Shown: positions 15,060 through 23,494 of the stretch, in pieces
Layout: each line of letters opens with the position of its first letter
How positions within the stretch are numbered: the first letter of the stretch is position 1
Virus record (IMG/VR): IMGVR_UViG_3300046652_000050
Span: 1 to 42,281 of that record
Direction: 5' to 3' (one strand)
Source of the DNA: a virus
DNA length: 42,281 nt
Program-made: the position numbers and the translations under genes
Notes under the pieces: generated by a model
Told to the model about the DNA's origin: nothing
Databases searched by the model: none
What the model saw: only the letters and a program-made list of their open reading frames with translations

Positions 15060-16913
15060 ATGTACAATATCGACCCAACCCAGGGAGACCTAATCATAAG
15101 TGGATTCCAAAACGGGATTGGCGACGATCCGTACAGCGGCCTCACGGATTTGCGGAATGTGAACATCATCTCTACGCCCGGCGAAGCATCGGTCAACTTT
15201 GCGACATCGAAAGTGTCCCCTTCGCAACTTACAGGCGCAATCGTTTCTGCGAGTTCTTCTGTCATCACCTTCACGGGCGGTGCGGGGCTGTCTACCCAAA
15301 TGGGTATCCTCGTTTCAGGAAGCACGTTGGCTGGCGTTACGAGTGGGCAACTGTATCTTGCGAAGGTATCGGGGGCTACGATGACGCTTTGGACGAACTA
15401 CGCACTCACGAACCAAGTTGTCATCAGCGGCACGGGGACGGGCACATTTACATCATTGACCGTGGGCGACAACGGCTCGTTCACTGGGATAAAACATTAT
15501 ACGCGGGACAGTCTGGGATATTATTGGGGCATAGATTCCAAAGGCTACGTCTGGAGTAACAGGTTTCTTGACGCAAACGGGAATTGGACGCCTTCCGGCA
15601 ACCTGCCCAATACTTATTCTGCGGGCAACGGTTTGGTTTTTTATCAAGGGACTTCTACGAACGGCTACTTATTTGCTTTCAGCAACGGCTCGATTGACGT
15701 ATGCGAGATGGTCAGCCCATATACATGGAAATACCAGTGGGACTGGATGAATGGCGGTTATCTAAACTCTGGGAATTGGGGAGCAACGCCGTCATCTTTC
15801 ACGTTGAAAGCTACCAACAGCGAATACTCTCATCAGGCGATAGTCCCCCCTGACGGACACGTTTACTTTTGCGACTGGAACTGGATAGGGCAATTTTTCC
15901 AGACCAGCCCCTCAACTCCGTTTGATCCTGCAACATTCGCGACTTACACGCCAAGCCAAACCCAATTACTTCCCTACAACGACCGGGCACAATGCCTGTC
16001 CTTTCTCGGCACGAATCTCATGGTAGGGGGTATACTGAACGCCATCTACCCGTGGGACAGGGTGAGCACGCAGTTCAATTTCCCCATATTGCTTGGCGAG
16101 AACACGGTCTGGAAAATGGTAACGGTGAACACGAATACCTTTTGCTTCGTGGGGAATAGGGGCAGGATTTATGTTTCCAATGGCACGAACGCAAACCTAT
16201 GGAAGAAAGTGCCTGATTACGTTTCCGGCACGGTTGAGCCTTACTTCCAATTCTACGATGCTTGTTACCAGAAGAACCAGCTTTATTTCAGCTTTTCGCA
16301 ACATGCCAATCCATCATTCGCCTCGCTTGCAACCGTAGGTGGCGTGTGGGCGGTAGACCTTGATACGAAAGCCCTGCGGATGGTGAATAAGCTCTCTTAC
16401 GGGACGTATGCGGGATACGCAACCGCACTGATAGCCATAACTCCACTGGGAACAGGTAATCCACCCGCAAGCGGTGCTGGACTTTATATCGGATGGTATG
16501 ACGGCGTTTCAACGTACGGTATTGATTCTACGGTTTCAACTGTCTACACGAATGGTGAAGCGACCGTAACCTCCGACCTTATCCCCATCGGTACGCTCCT
16601 CCAGCCTTCCACGCCGCAACAGGTGGAGTTCAAGCTCTCCACGCCCTTGCTCACGGGTGAGAAAGTGGAATTACAGACGGCGGCTTACTTGGGTGGGCCA
16701 TTCACGAGCCAACTCATCACAAGTGGCGACGGTGCATTGATTTCGGGCAACAGCCAAAGCATGAACGTCCAACAGCAGCAGTGGCTTCTCGTAAAAGCAA
16801 TCCTTACGGGTGTTACGGGTGCGAACGTGTCCTACAACCGCCTCATGCAAATCAGGGTAAAGGGCGCAACGGTAAGCGACAAGGTGGCTTCCGCGCCTTA
16901 CGGACTACAATGA
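15060..16913 (+). CDS. Tail hub / nozzle-like beta-rich protein
   Basis: 617 residues, low in charge, rich in Gly, Ser, Thr, Tyr, Trp and Asn. Repeated blade-like units (YYWGIDSKGYVWSN, GLVFYQGTST, NTFCFVGNRGRIYV, LYIGWYDG) suggest a beta-propeller, as in tail-nozzle proteins of podoviruses (T7 gp12 and P22 gp10 types). It would form the tip of the short tail tube and carry fibres. The stop overlaps the next start (ATGA). Fold inferred from pattern only. Confidence 0.65.
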   Translation: MYNIDPTQGDLIISGFQNGIGDDPYSGLTDLRNVNIISTPGEASVNFATSKVSPSQLTGAIVSASSSVITFTGGAGLSTQMGILVSGSTLAGVTSGQLYLAKVSGATMTLWTNYALTNQVVISGTGTGTFTSLTVGDNGSFTGIKHYTRDSLGYYWGIDSKGYVWSNRFLDANGNWTPSGNLPNTYSAGNGLVFYQGTSTNGYLFAFSNGSIDVCEMVSPYTWKYQWDWMNGGYLNSGNWGATPSSFTLKATNSEYSHQAIVPPDGHVYFCDWNWIGQFFQTSPSTPFDPATFATYTPSQTQLLPYNDRAQCLSFLGTNLMVGGILNAIYPWDRVSTQFNFPILLGENTVWKMVTVNTNTFCFVGNRGRIYVSNGTNANLWKKVPDYVSGTVEPYFQFYDACYQKNQLYFSFSQHANPSFASLATVGGVWAVDLDTKALRMVNKLSYGTYAGYATALIAITPLGTGNPPASGAGLYIGWYDGVSTYGIDSTVSTVYTNGEATVTSDLIPIGTLLQPSTPQQVEFKLSTPLLTGEKVELQTAAYLGGPFTSQLITSGDGALISGNSQSMNVQQQQWLLVKAILTGVTGANVSYNRLMQIRVKGATVSDKVASAPYGLQ

Positions 16914-17395
16914 CCGAGGACGACGTAAAAGCGATTGTGGACGCTTACATGAAGGAATCGCAATATAATGTTGCGAAGATTCCTTACCATACCCACAATG
17001 GGACAGATTCACCGTCCATACAGTCATCCGCTTCCGCAACTTCCTCGGTCGCCACGGGACAAGGAAGCGAAACCCTTGCAGTCGCGACACATACCGTTGT
17101 CGTCGCGCACGGGATTGGGCACATCCCTTCCATTTTTTATTGGTCTGGCTTTACTGCGAACGGCTCGACCACCATTGCCGACAACGGTTCGTATGACGGG
17201 ACTACGATGAATTTCAACTCGCTTTATGGCACCACACCGAATTGGGGGACTGGATACATAGCGAGTTTCACGCCGGACGGGGCTAATTTTAAGAACGCCA
17301 CCGTTACCTTCGACGCTACAAATATAACGATTGTTTGGACGAAAGTGGGCATGGGAGCAAGCGGCAGTTGGCATTACGTCTGGATAGCGCAATAA
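16910..17395 (+). CDS. Small tail protein with HTHNGTDSP motif
   Basis: 161 residues from ATG 16910 at a 4-base overlap. The helix MTEDDVKAIVDAYMKE leads into PYHTHNGTDSP and then a beta-rich domain. The HxHxG-T/D-S pattern followed by strands is frequent in phage tail or head-fibre attachment proteins; the His pair may hold a metal. Upstream extension to 16781 overlaps the hub gene and is not used. Confidence 0.68.
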   Translation: MTEDDVKAIVDAYMKESQYNVAKIPYHTHNGTDSPSIQSSASATSSVATGQGSETLAVATHTVVVAHGIGHIPSIFYWSGFTANGSTTIADNGSYDGTTMNFNSLYGTTPNWGTGYIASFTPDGANFKNATVTFDATNITIVWTKVGMGASGSWHYVWIAQ

Positions 17396-17441
17396 TACAC
17401 TATAAAAAGCACGGTAAAACAAAACAACATAACATAAAAGC

Positions 17442-18578
17442 ATGAAGTCCTACCAAGGCTCACCCACCTCGCTCGTTGACACCTTCCTCACGCTCTCGCA
17501 GAACTCGTCCGCGCAAAACAAGACGCTCGCAGGAATTTTGGTGAACGAGCAGCATAAATACCTTTTGCTCCGTTACTTCGACAACGAACAGAGCTTCACG
17601 ATGACGACCGTGGGGCCGCAGACCTTGTCCCTTGTTACCGGCTCGACCCCGCTTTTGAACACGGGTGCTACGGCCGGCGTGATGAATTCGACATGGGGCT
17701 ACCCTTCGTGCAACCAGCTTGTAGTCTTCGCTGATGGGGAGCAGCGCACCGTAAACTTCACGCAGAACACGGGTGCGATAACGTGGCAATCGGGACTGAC
17801 GACTGCACAGACCACGGCGACGCTCTCGCTCGTTGGCGTGCAGTCTTATAAACTTCCCGCGAACATTTCAAAACTAAAAACGACGACCATCACCATCGGG
17901 CAACTGGTCTACACCGCCGCGCCCGTGCAGACGATACAGGAATGGGTGAAGCTGAACGCTTTGCCTTACACGGCTTCTTACCCCGCATACTTTTTCCTTT
18001 ACAACAACGAACTGAAGTTCTGGCCTATCCCAGCGGTAACGGGAGAACTGATTACCCTCTATGCGCAGGTGAACGTGCCAGACATGACCTACGCCGACAA
18101 TACGGGCGGGACTATACTTTCCGCTTCGATCAACTCGAACGCCATCACCGGCACGGCGACCACGTTCAGTTCTGGCAGTTCAATCCCCTTGAACCAAGAC
18201 CTCACCTACGCCAACCTCCAGTTCACGGCCACCCCGCCGAAAGGCGACGGCGTGGCAATACCCGTGCAAAGCATCCAATCGGACACCGCGCTTACGCTGG
18301 CGAAGCCGATAGTCAATTCGTTCGCCACGGGCGGGACGATGCTCCTCGGTCAGTATCCCCTACTCAACCCCAACTTCCACGATGCTATCGTATACGGCGC
18401 GTTGCGGATTTACTTCGCTTCCGTCGTGAAAGACCCCGACCGATACCAGCTCTACAACGGGCTGTTTACTGAACGTCAGGAAGCGATGAAATTCTATCTT
18501 GCCACGAAGCAGGTAAATGTAGACCTTTCGGAAAGTCCTACGCAACGCAATCCAAATTTATTCATCTACTCAACATAA
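17442..18578 (+). CDS. Head-tail adaptor / tail-tube protein
   Basis: 378 residues. It contains YFFLYNNELKFWPIPAV, the strand pattern shared by podovirus adaptor or tail-tubular proteins (T7 gp11-like), a helical C-terminal region (HDAIVYGALRIYFASV, RYQLYNGLFTERQEAM) and an inserted beta domain around residues 215-290. It would sit between portal and nozzle. The 46-base leader contains TAATACACTATAAAAAGC, nearly the same as the block after 9008. Confidence 0.7.
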   Translation: MKSYQGSPTSLVDTFLTLSQNSSAQNKTLAGILVNEQHKYLLLRYFDNEQSFTMTTVGPQTLSLVTGSTPLLNTGATAGVMNSTWGYPSCNQLVVFADGEQRTVNFTQNTGAITWQSGLTTAQTTATLSLVGVQSYKLPANISKLKTTTITIGQLVYTAAPVQTIQEWVKLNALPYTASYPAYFFLYNNELKFWPIPAVTGELITLYAQVNVPDMTYADNTGGTILSASINSNAITGTATTFSSGSSIPLNQDLTYANLQFTATPPKGDGVAIPVQSIQSDTALTLAKPIVNSFATGGTMLLGQYPLLNPNFHDAIVYGALRIYFASVVKDPDRYQLYNGLFTERQEAMKFYLATKQVNVDLSESPTQRNPNLFIYST

Positions 18579-18582
18579 ACCA

Positions 18583-20328
18583 ATGGCAACGATAAATAAT
18601 AGCGTTCAACCGGGATTGGTTTCGACAAACCCATTCCTTTCAGGTGCGCCAAAAACGGGTGGGACGACGACCGTTGCATCGAACTATGCCAACTTCAACC
18701 CCACCCCGCAGATAGGCAGTACGGGACTTCCGGGTGGCTTGGCTACGACCACGGGCACGACAAGCACCACACCTTCTTTCAATATGAATAGCGGGAATAG
18801 CGGTTATGTGCCAACGCCACAATCAAATACAGTAAGTCAGCCAACGCAACCAGTCACGCAACAATCAGGCACGGGAACTGCGGTAAACCCAAACCAAGGT
18901 ATGCTCGACCAATTGGCGCAGGCGAAACAGACCTTGCTCGGTATGCAGAGCAAATTAAATACACCAGCCACAACCCCGCCACCGCCTGTGGCAACACCGC
19001 CGCCCGCACAAACGCCGCCTCCTGCATCTTTGGGTTCGGGCGGCCCCAAGGCTGGCCCCGATCAGGAGTATGGGCCAACCGGCTTGATTCAACCTAAACA
19101 GGGTTATTCATCGTCCAATCCCGCAACCTATCAAGGGCTGATAAACCAAGAGGCGAATACCGCTTCCGCCCCCACCACGCAATACATGAACGCACAGGGC
19201 AATTCAGGAACAGCGCAATCAGGTCTTTTGAATATGGGAGCGACTTCTACTCCTGAATACAAAGCGGCGCAAGCGCAATATAATTCCGCAAACGAGAACC
19301 TTTTAAAACTCCGCGACCAGTACGCTACGCAATCGGGGAATATAGCGATGACCCCCGGCGACTTGTCTTTGGCAAACGGCGAACAGGGTGCTTTGTATAA
19401 CCGCTTCAGTGGGCAGGAATCAGCCCTTACGGGTGAGATGACAGCGGCGCAGGCAGCGGCGCAGGTTGCTACGGGACAGCAATCAGCGCAGCAGCAAGGG
19501 TTGACAAGCGCAGGTTCAACGGCGAACGCTTCTGCGGGAGCGGCCACCAGCCAGCAAAGCACTCAACAGCAAGGGTTGGGCACGGCGATAGGCGCAACGG
19601 CTCCAGTGCAAGTGCCCTACAACAACCAATTTGTAAGTCCGCAGACTGGACAATCTGTCGGCGGTTCAACGGGCGGTTTTAACCTACAATCGGCAGCGCA
19701 AAGTTACGCCCAGAAAGTACAGAATAACGAAATGAGCTATAACGATGCTGTTACTGCAATGGGCGGCTATGGGGTTGCCGGACAGCAAGCGTTGAATACG
19801 GCATTACCTTCAGGGTTTAATGTGAACCAATCGAATTCTACGTCGGGTAGCCAGTCAGCACAGACGCAACAGCAACAGCAATACCAGTCTGCTTCGCAAC
19901 AGGCGCAGAATCTCGGTATGCAACTCCAACAGGTCATTACCCAAGCCGGGATAAATCCTAATGACTTGAATTCTCTTAACTCGTTCGTGCAAAAAGTGGC
20001 ATCGAACACCAGCGATCCGAATTACCAGACATTCCACAATCTCGTGAATGACATGGCTAACCGATATGCGCAAATTCTGACCCCGGCAGGCGGAAGTGTT
20101 ACCGACAAGACGAGGGATATTGCAACATCATTGCTTGATTCCACCCAGTCAGGGTCATCAATCCTCCAAGTCATGCACAATCTCGACGCGCAAGCGCAGG
20201 CAGTTATTTCGGGAACTACTACCGCCTATGGAACCAAGAATAATTCCAATACTGACTTGAATTCTTATTCAAATGGAACCAATAACACTAACACAACCTC
20301 CGGGTCAACCCCCGCAGGCTGGTTCTAG
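18583..20328 (+). CDS. Low-complexity internal/ejection-type protein
   Basis: 581 residues, very rich in Gln, Asn, Ser, Thr, Gly and Ala, with a Pro stretch near residue 125-150 and two Ala/Gln-rich helical segments (about 225-310 and 425-500). The N-terminus PGLVSTNPFLSG resembles short docking tags. Lying before a transglycosylase-bearing protein, it fits the ejected inner-core proteins of podoviruses, which build a channel across the envelope. It overlaps the next gene by 56 bases. Confidence 0.6.
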   Translation: MATINNSVQPGLVSTNPFLSGAPKTGGTTTVASNYANFNPTPQIGSTGLPGGLATTTGTTSTTPSFNMNSGNSGYVPTPQSNTVSQPTQPVTQQSGTGTAVNPNQGMLDQLAQAKQTLLGMQSKLNTPATTPPPPVATPPPAQTPPPASLGSGGPKAGPDQEYGPTGLIQPKQGYSSSNPATYQGLINQEANTASAPTTQYMNAQGNSGTAQSGLLNMGATSTPEYKAAQAQYNSANENLLKLRDQYATQSGNIAMTPGDLSLANGEQGALYNRFSGQESALTGEMTAAQAAAQVATGQQSAQQQGLTSAGSTANASAGAATSQQSTQQQGLGTAIGATAPVQVPYNNQFVSPQTGQSVGGSTGGFNLQSAAQSYAQKVQNNEMSYNDAVTAMGGYGVAGQQALNTALPSGFNVNQSNSTSGSQSAQTQQQQQYQSASQQAQNLGMQLQQVITQAGINPNDLNSLNSFVQKVASNTSDPNYQTFHNLVNDMANRYAQILTPAGGSVTDKTRDIATSLLDSTQSGSSILQVMHNLDAQAQAVISGTTTAYGTKNNSNTDLNSYSNGTNNTNTTSGSTPAGWF

Positions 20329-22063
20329 CCCGCAATATACAGCGACCGACGGTACGCAACTTAATCCGACTGCGGTGGCTTTGGCTAAAGCAATTCGCAC
20401 CGTTGAAAGCAACGGAAATTATAAAGCCGTTGGAGATGCTGGGCAATCACACGGGGCGTACCAATTCAATAAAAACAACTTTGGTAGTTGGGCGAAACAA
20501 TACGGGCTTGACCCGGCTGATATGTCGGCCATGAACCAAGACAAGGTGGCGTATCACCGTATCAACGATATGCTCAAGCAGGGCAATGCCCCTTCCGAGG
20601 TAGCGGCACGTTGGAACGGTGCTACTTATTCTAACGGAAAATACAGTGCCATTGCCCCCGCTTACGTTGAAAAAGTGAAAAACGCATACCAGCAACATTC
20701 TCAATTAGCACCCGGAGTTCCTTCCTTACAGATTTCCAAGTCAGACCCGAATCAACCACAAGCGCAATCACAAGACCAAGGCTTAGGGCAACAACTTTCG
20801 GGACGTGGCAACGATATTTCTACTGCAATCAACGACACCATGTCGGGAAAGATAAATCCCATTTCAGGGCTTATCCAAGGCGCGGGAGCGATTGCGGGTG
20901 GCGCAGGCGACATTGTAAACAAGGGATTGGAACTAATCCCCGGATTCAAGGGGATTGAGGGACTTATCGGTCAAGGAGTTGGCTGGTTAGCACAAACACC
21001 AGTGGGGCAAACCGTAGGGAAGGCAGTTAAGGATTTCTCTACCGCCCACCCCGAACTTTCAAAGGACATCGGGGCGGGATTCAATATCGCAACCGCACTC
21101 CCCATTTTCGAGGGATTGGGAGCGTTGAAGAACGTAGCAATGGACGGCGCAAGCGTAGCGTTGAAAAACATAGCCGAAAAAGGGGCGATTAAGGATTTAA
21201 CCGAAGTTGCTTCACGAACGGTCGGCGGTCGTGGCGTTGTCGCGGCAGTCCCCGATGCGGTTGAAACAATGGTGAAAGAAAGGGCTTTGCCGGAGATTGT
21301 CGGCAAGCGGTATGTTACCGATTCAGCGACAGCAAAAATAAGTTCCGCAATTTCAGCCATAGATAAAAACGAACTGCAACCCATTTTGGAAAAGGTGAGC
21401 GGCAACCAGAACTTCGGACAGAATCTGGGTACGCTTAAAAAACTTTCCATCCAAGAGGCGGAAAATGATGCAGCCCTCAAAGAGGCTGGTATGGTTCCCA
21501 AAGCGTTGAAACAGATTGACGCTCGGTTTGAAGGATGGGCGCACTCCTACGGCGACACGGTGGACTTGGCAACCGAGAATAGGTTAAAGATTGGCAGCGG
21601 GAAATTCAGCGATTGGGGAACGCCCGAAGGTTCAGCGGACAAGGCGATTTACCATGCGTTTCAGCACAACATTGAGGATGTGGCGCAAAAGAACGGTTTG
21701 GGCGATGTCGCGGAAATAAACTCGCGGATGGCAAAGCTCATTAAGACACAAGACCTATTCAAATATATAAATGGGAAAGCGGTGAAAAATACCGGATTAG
21801 TGCATCAAATCATCTCTGGCGCGGCGACTGCGGGAGGAGAGGTTGCGGGAAATGCGGTCGGTGTTCCCTTCGCTGGCGCGATAGTCGGAAATAAGACAAG
21901 CGGATTGGTTGAACGTGCGTTAAGCGGATTAAGCCCCCGTGCATTAAGGGCGAATATCCTCGAACGGACTACGCAAGGTGCGGCGCGGCAAGGATTGCCG
22001 GGACTGGTTAAAAGAACGGCAAAGATGGCGGCGGGTTCAATCGCTAATCAATTAAATCGCTAA
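20273..22063 (+). CDS. Internal virion protein with lytic transglycosylase domain
   Basis: 596 residues. Residues about 34-140 look like a goose-lysozyme/SLT fold: IRTVESNGNY with the catalytic Glu45, then GDAGQSHGAYQF and a YVEKVKNAY end. The rest alternates Gly/Ala-rich hydrophobic segments (GAIAGGAGDIVNKGLELIPG, VAGNAVGVPFAGAIVG) and charged helices, suited to crossing membranes. As with T7 gp16, it would be ejected and open the peptidoglycan for the DNA. The start overlaps the gene before by 56 bases, typical of tight late operons. Confidence 0.75.
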   Translation: MEPITLTQPPGQPPQAGSSPQYTATDGTQLNPTAVALAKAIRTVESNGNYKAVGDAGQSHGAYQFNKNNFGSWAKQYGLDPADMSAMNQDKVAYHRINDMLKQGNAPSEVAARWNGATYSNGKYSAIAPAYVEKVKNAYQQHSQLAPGVPSLQISKSDPNQPQAQSQDQGLGQQLSGRGNDISTAINDTMSGKINPISGLIQGAGAIAGGAGDIVNKGLELIPGFKGIEGLIGQGVGWLAQTPVGQTVGKAVKDFSTAHPELSKDIGAGFNIATALPIFEGLGALKNVAMDGASVALKNIAEKGAIKDLTEVASRTVGGRGVVAAVPDAVETMVKERALPEIVGKRYVTDSATAKISSAISAIDKNELQPILEKVSGNQNFGQNLGTLKKLSIQEAENDAALKEAGMVPKALKQIDARFEGWAHSYGDTVDLATENRLKIGSGKFSDWGTPEGSADKAIYHAFQHNIEDVAQKNGLGDVAEINSRMAKLIKTQDLFKYINGKAVKNTGLVHQIISGAATAGGEVAGNAVGVPFAGAIVGNKTSGLVERALSGLSPRALRANILERTTQGAARQGLPGLVKRTAKMAAGSIANQLNR

Positions 22064-22274
22064 GCAATCCACTCGGTGTTTTTACATTTTCCGATACCGG
22101 CAAATCTTTATTCATGTGCCATAACCAAATAATGAATAGAACCAGACCAATCGCAAGCGACGTGATGCTAGACCCATAAATCATCAATGTAAAACCAAGG
22201 CATAGAAGTAGGATTCCAGTTACAGGAGAGAACATAAGGATTAAGAACGCCGTTATTACAAAGAGTGTTTCCAT
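22044..22274 (-). CDS. Two-pass membrane protein on the minus strand
   Basis: 76 residues with two or three hydrophobic segments (LFVITAFLILMF, ILLLCLGFTLMIYG, LAIGLVLFIIWLW) and a polar C-terminal tail. It converges with the transglycosylase gene, overlapping by 20 bases. Upstream on its strand lie an A-rich start context and, about 410 bases away, a promoter-like sequence matching the one at 36735. It could be a holin-like or superinfection-exclusion protein. Lone minus-strand genes within a late operon are often such host-altering genes. Confidence 0.6.
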   Translation of the reverse strand: METLFVITAFLILMFSPVTGILLLCLGFTLMIYGSSITSLAIGLVLFIIWLWHMNKDLPVSENVKTPSGLLSDLID

Positions 22275-22592
22275 GTTGTTTTATTTTAATTCATAGACCT
22301 TTAACCGATTTCCTTGATTTTCCTTAACCTTTTTAGAGGAGGCGTAGTGGGGTTAAAAGCCAGTTGAATCTGGATTTTAATTATAGCGGCGTTCTCGGTT
22401 TTTCATTTCCGCGCCGGTTCACCATAAGCTCTCCGCAAGGTCATTTTGCCTACATTGGGTACGCCCGCGCCGCCTTATGGGGACGGCACTGTTATTGCGC
22501 TTGATTTTCCTTTTCGTCGTCGGGTAGGAGGTTACCAAGTCCAGTCATTCAACGGCAAGCAGAGGGGGCTGTACTGGTTCGCCGCACCCTTT
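22275..22592. other. Non-coding stretch
   Basis: No convincing gene on either strand. It contains a partial dyad CCAGTTGAATCTGG at about 22360 and short GC-rich repeats (GCCG...CGGC around 22473). If the minus promoter at 22686-22714 is active, this would be the long leader of the membrane gene. Confidence 0.4.
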
Positions 22593-22647
22593 CCTCCACT
22601 GTGATAAAACAGTAGCCCCACACGTGGAGGCGGTGGGGCTACTGTTT
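22593..22647. ncRNA. 15-bp hairpin with pseudoknot potential; possible bidirectional terminator
   Basis: Arms AAACAGTAGCCCCAC (22607-22621) and GTGGGGCTACTGTTT (22633-22647) are perfect over 15 bp with an 11-base loop. The loop holds GTGGAGG (22624-22630), complementary to CCTCCAC just outside the stem (22593-22599), so an H-type pseudoknot could form in RNA of either strand. On the minus strand the stem is followed by TTTT, so it could also stop transcription from the minus promoter. Confidence 0.55.
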
Positions 22648-22685
22648 ACCATCCACCTCCATGGATGACGACTGACTGTAAATAA

Positions 22686-22714
22686 AGCATATACCCATTC
22701 CCTTAAAAGCGCAA
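22686..22714 (-). promoter_or_regulatory. Minus-strand promoter candidate TTGCGC-17-TATGCT
   Basis: On the minus strand, TTGCGC (22709-22714) and TATGCT (22686-22691) are 17 bases apart. The stretch AAAAGCGCAAGTG (plus strand) and the minus-10 box are shared with the promoter of the regulator gene at 36735-36762. It would drive the hairpin region and the membrane gene at 22044. Confidence 0.5.
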
Positions 22715-22784
22715 GTGTCTAACCTGTGCATCCCACAATACACGCCAAAACGCCCCTCCTCCCCTCTTGTAATAGCATTAAGGC

Positions 22785-23060
22785 ATGGAGTATTCCGCCC
22801 AAAACAGGGACGACAATTTCGTTATTCCGCGCTTGGCAGTTTTGAACAGCGATCCCATCCAAGGCATCAATATCGTCCCCATTCAGATAAACGCAAGCAA
22901 TAAAATCCTTTGTACCACGCGCGATAGCATCTCTTTTACCATGCTCCCCGTCTCCCCTCGTAACGCAAATTATCTTGGCGTGTGGTTATTCAAAGGTCTT
23001 GATGGCAAAACATATCCCGCCGTGGCAAATGCGAACGGGGAATTACTTGTAACAAATTAA
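22785..23060 (+). CDS. Small virion-type protein
   Basis: 91 residues, beta-prone, with GINIVPIQINASNKILCTT and a closing LFKGLDGKTYPAVANANGE. It precedes a similar small structural protein by one base. Probably a minor tail or capsid-attached protein; family not recognised. The first 12 residues are less certain. Confidence 0.62.
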   Translation: MEYSAQNRDDNFVIPRLAVLNSDPIQGINIVPIQINASNKILCTTRDSISFTMLPVSPRNANYLGVWLFKGLDGKTYPAVANANGELLVTN

Positions 23061-23061
23061 G

Positions 23062-23487
23062 ATGGCAAACAATATCCAAGCTCCCCGTGATGAAAATAGC
23101 GTACCCACCGCCCTTTTCGCACAGCAAGGTGCGGTAGGATTCGTCGCGCCGGGGCGAATAGACCAAACGACTGGCAGGATTCTCGTGGACTTCGCTGCCG
23201 GGGTGGGCACGACAGGCACGGAAGTCCCCGTTGGCGCGATTGATGGCGCGAACGTAACCTTCACGACAACCAACCCGCCGGGCTTCATTACGGTCGGCGG
23301 CGTATCCTATTTCCCCAATGAGGAATTTACCTTTACGGGTTCTGGCCCTTATACCCTCACGCTCTCCCAAGCCCCGTTCCCTAACCAGACACTACATTCC
23401 ATCTATTTCACTATGGCAGCAGCACCGCCTTCGTCCGGCGGGTTTGATACGGGCGGGTTCGACACGGCGGGGTTCGACACTGGTTAA
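23062..23487 (+). CDS. Small structural protein with GGFDT repeats
   Basis: 141 residues. A beta-rich body (VTFTTTNPPGFITVGGVSYF, YTLTLSQAP) ends in three tandem GFDT units separated by G/A. The body resembles a fibre or tail-knob module with Gly-rich loops. It sits directly before the signal-bearing fibre genes and is likely part of the same tail apparatus. Function inferred by context. Confidence 0.65.
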   Translation: MANNIQAPRDENSVPTALFAQQGAVGFVAPGRIDQTTGRILVDFAAGVGTTGTEVPVGAIDGANVTFTTTNPPGFITVGGVSYFPNEEFTFTGSGPYTLTLSQAPFPNQTLHSIYFTMAAAPPSSGGFDTGGFDTAGFDTG

Positions 23488-23494
23488 CAAAAAC

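Noticed and set aside
17396-17416. T7-type promoter TAATACACTATAAAAAG
   Set aside because: Only the first bases agree with the T7 promoter, no phage RNA polymerase gene is present, and the similar block at 9005 shares different bases.
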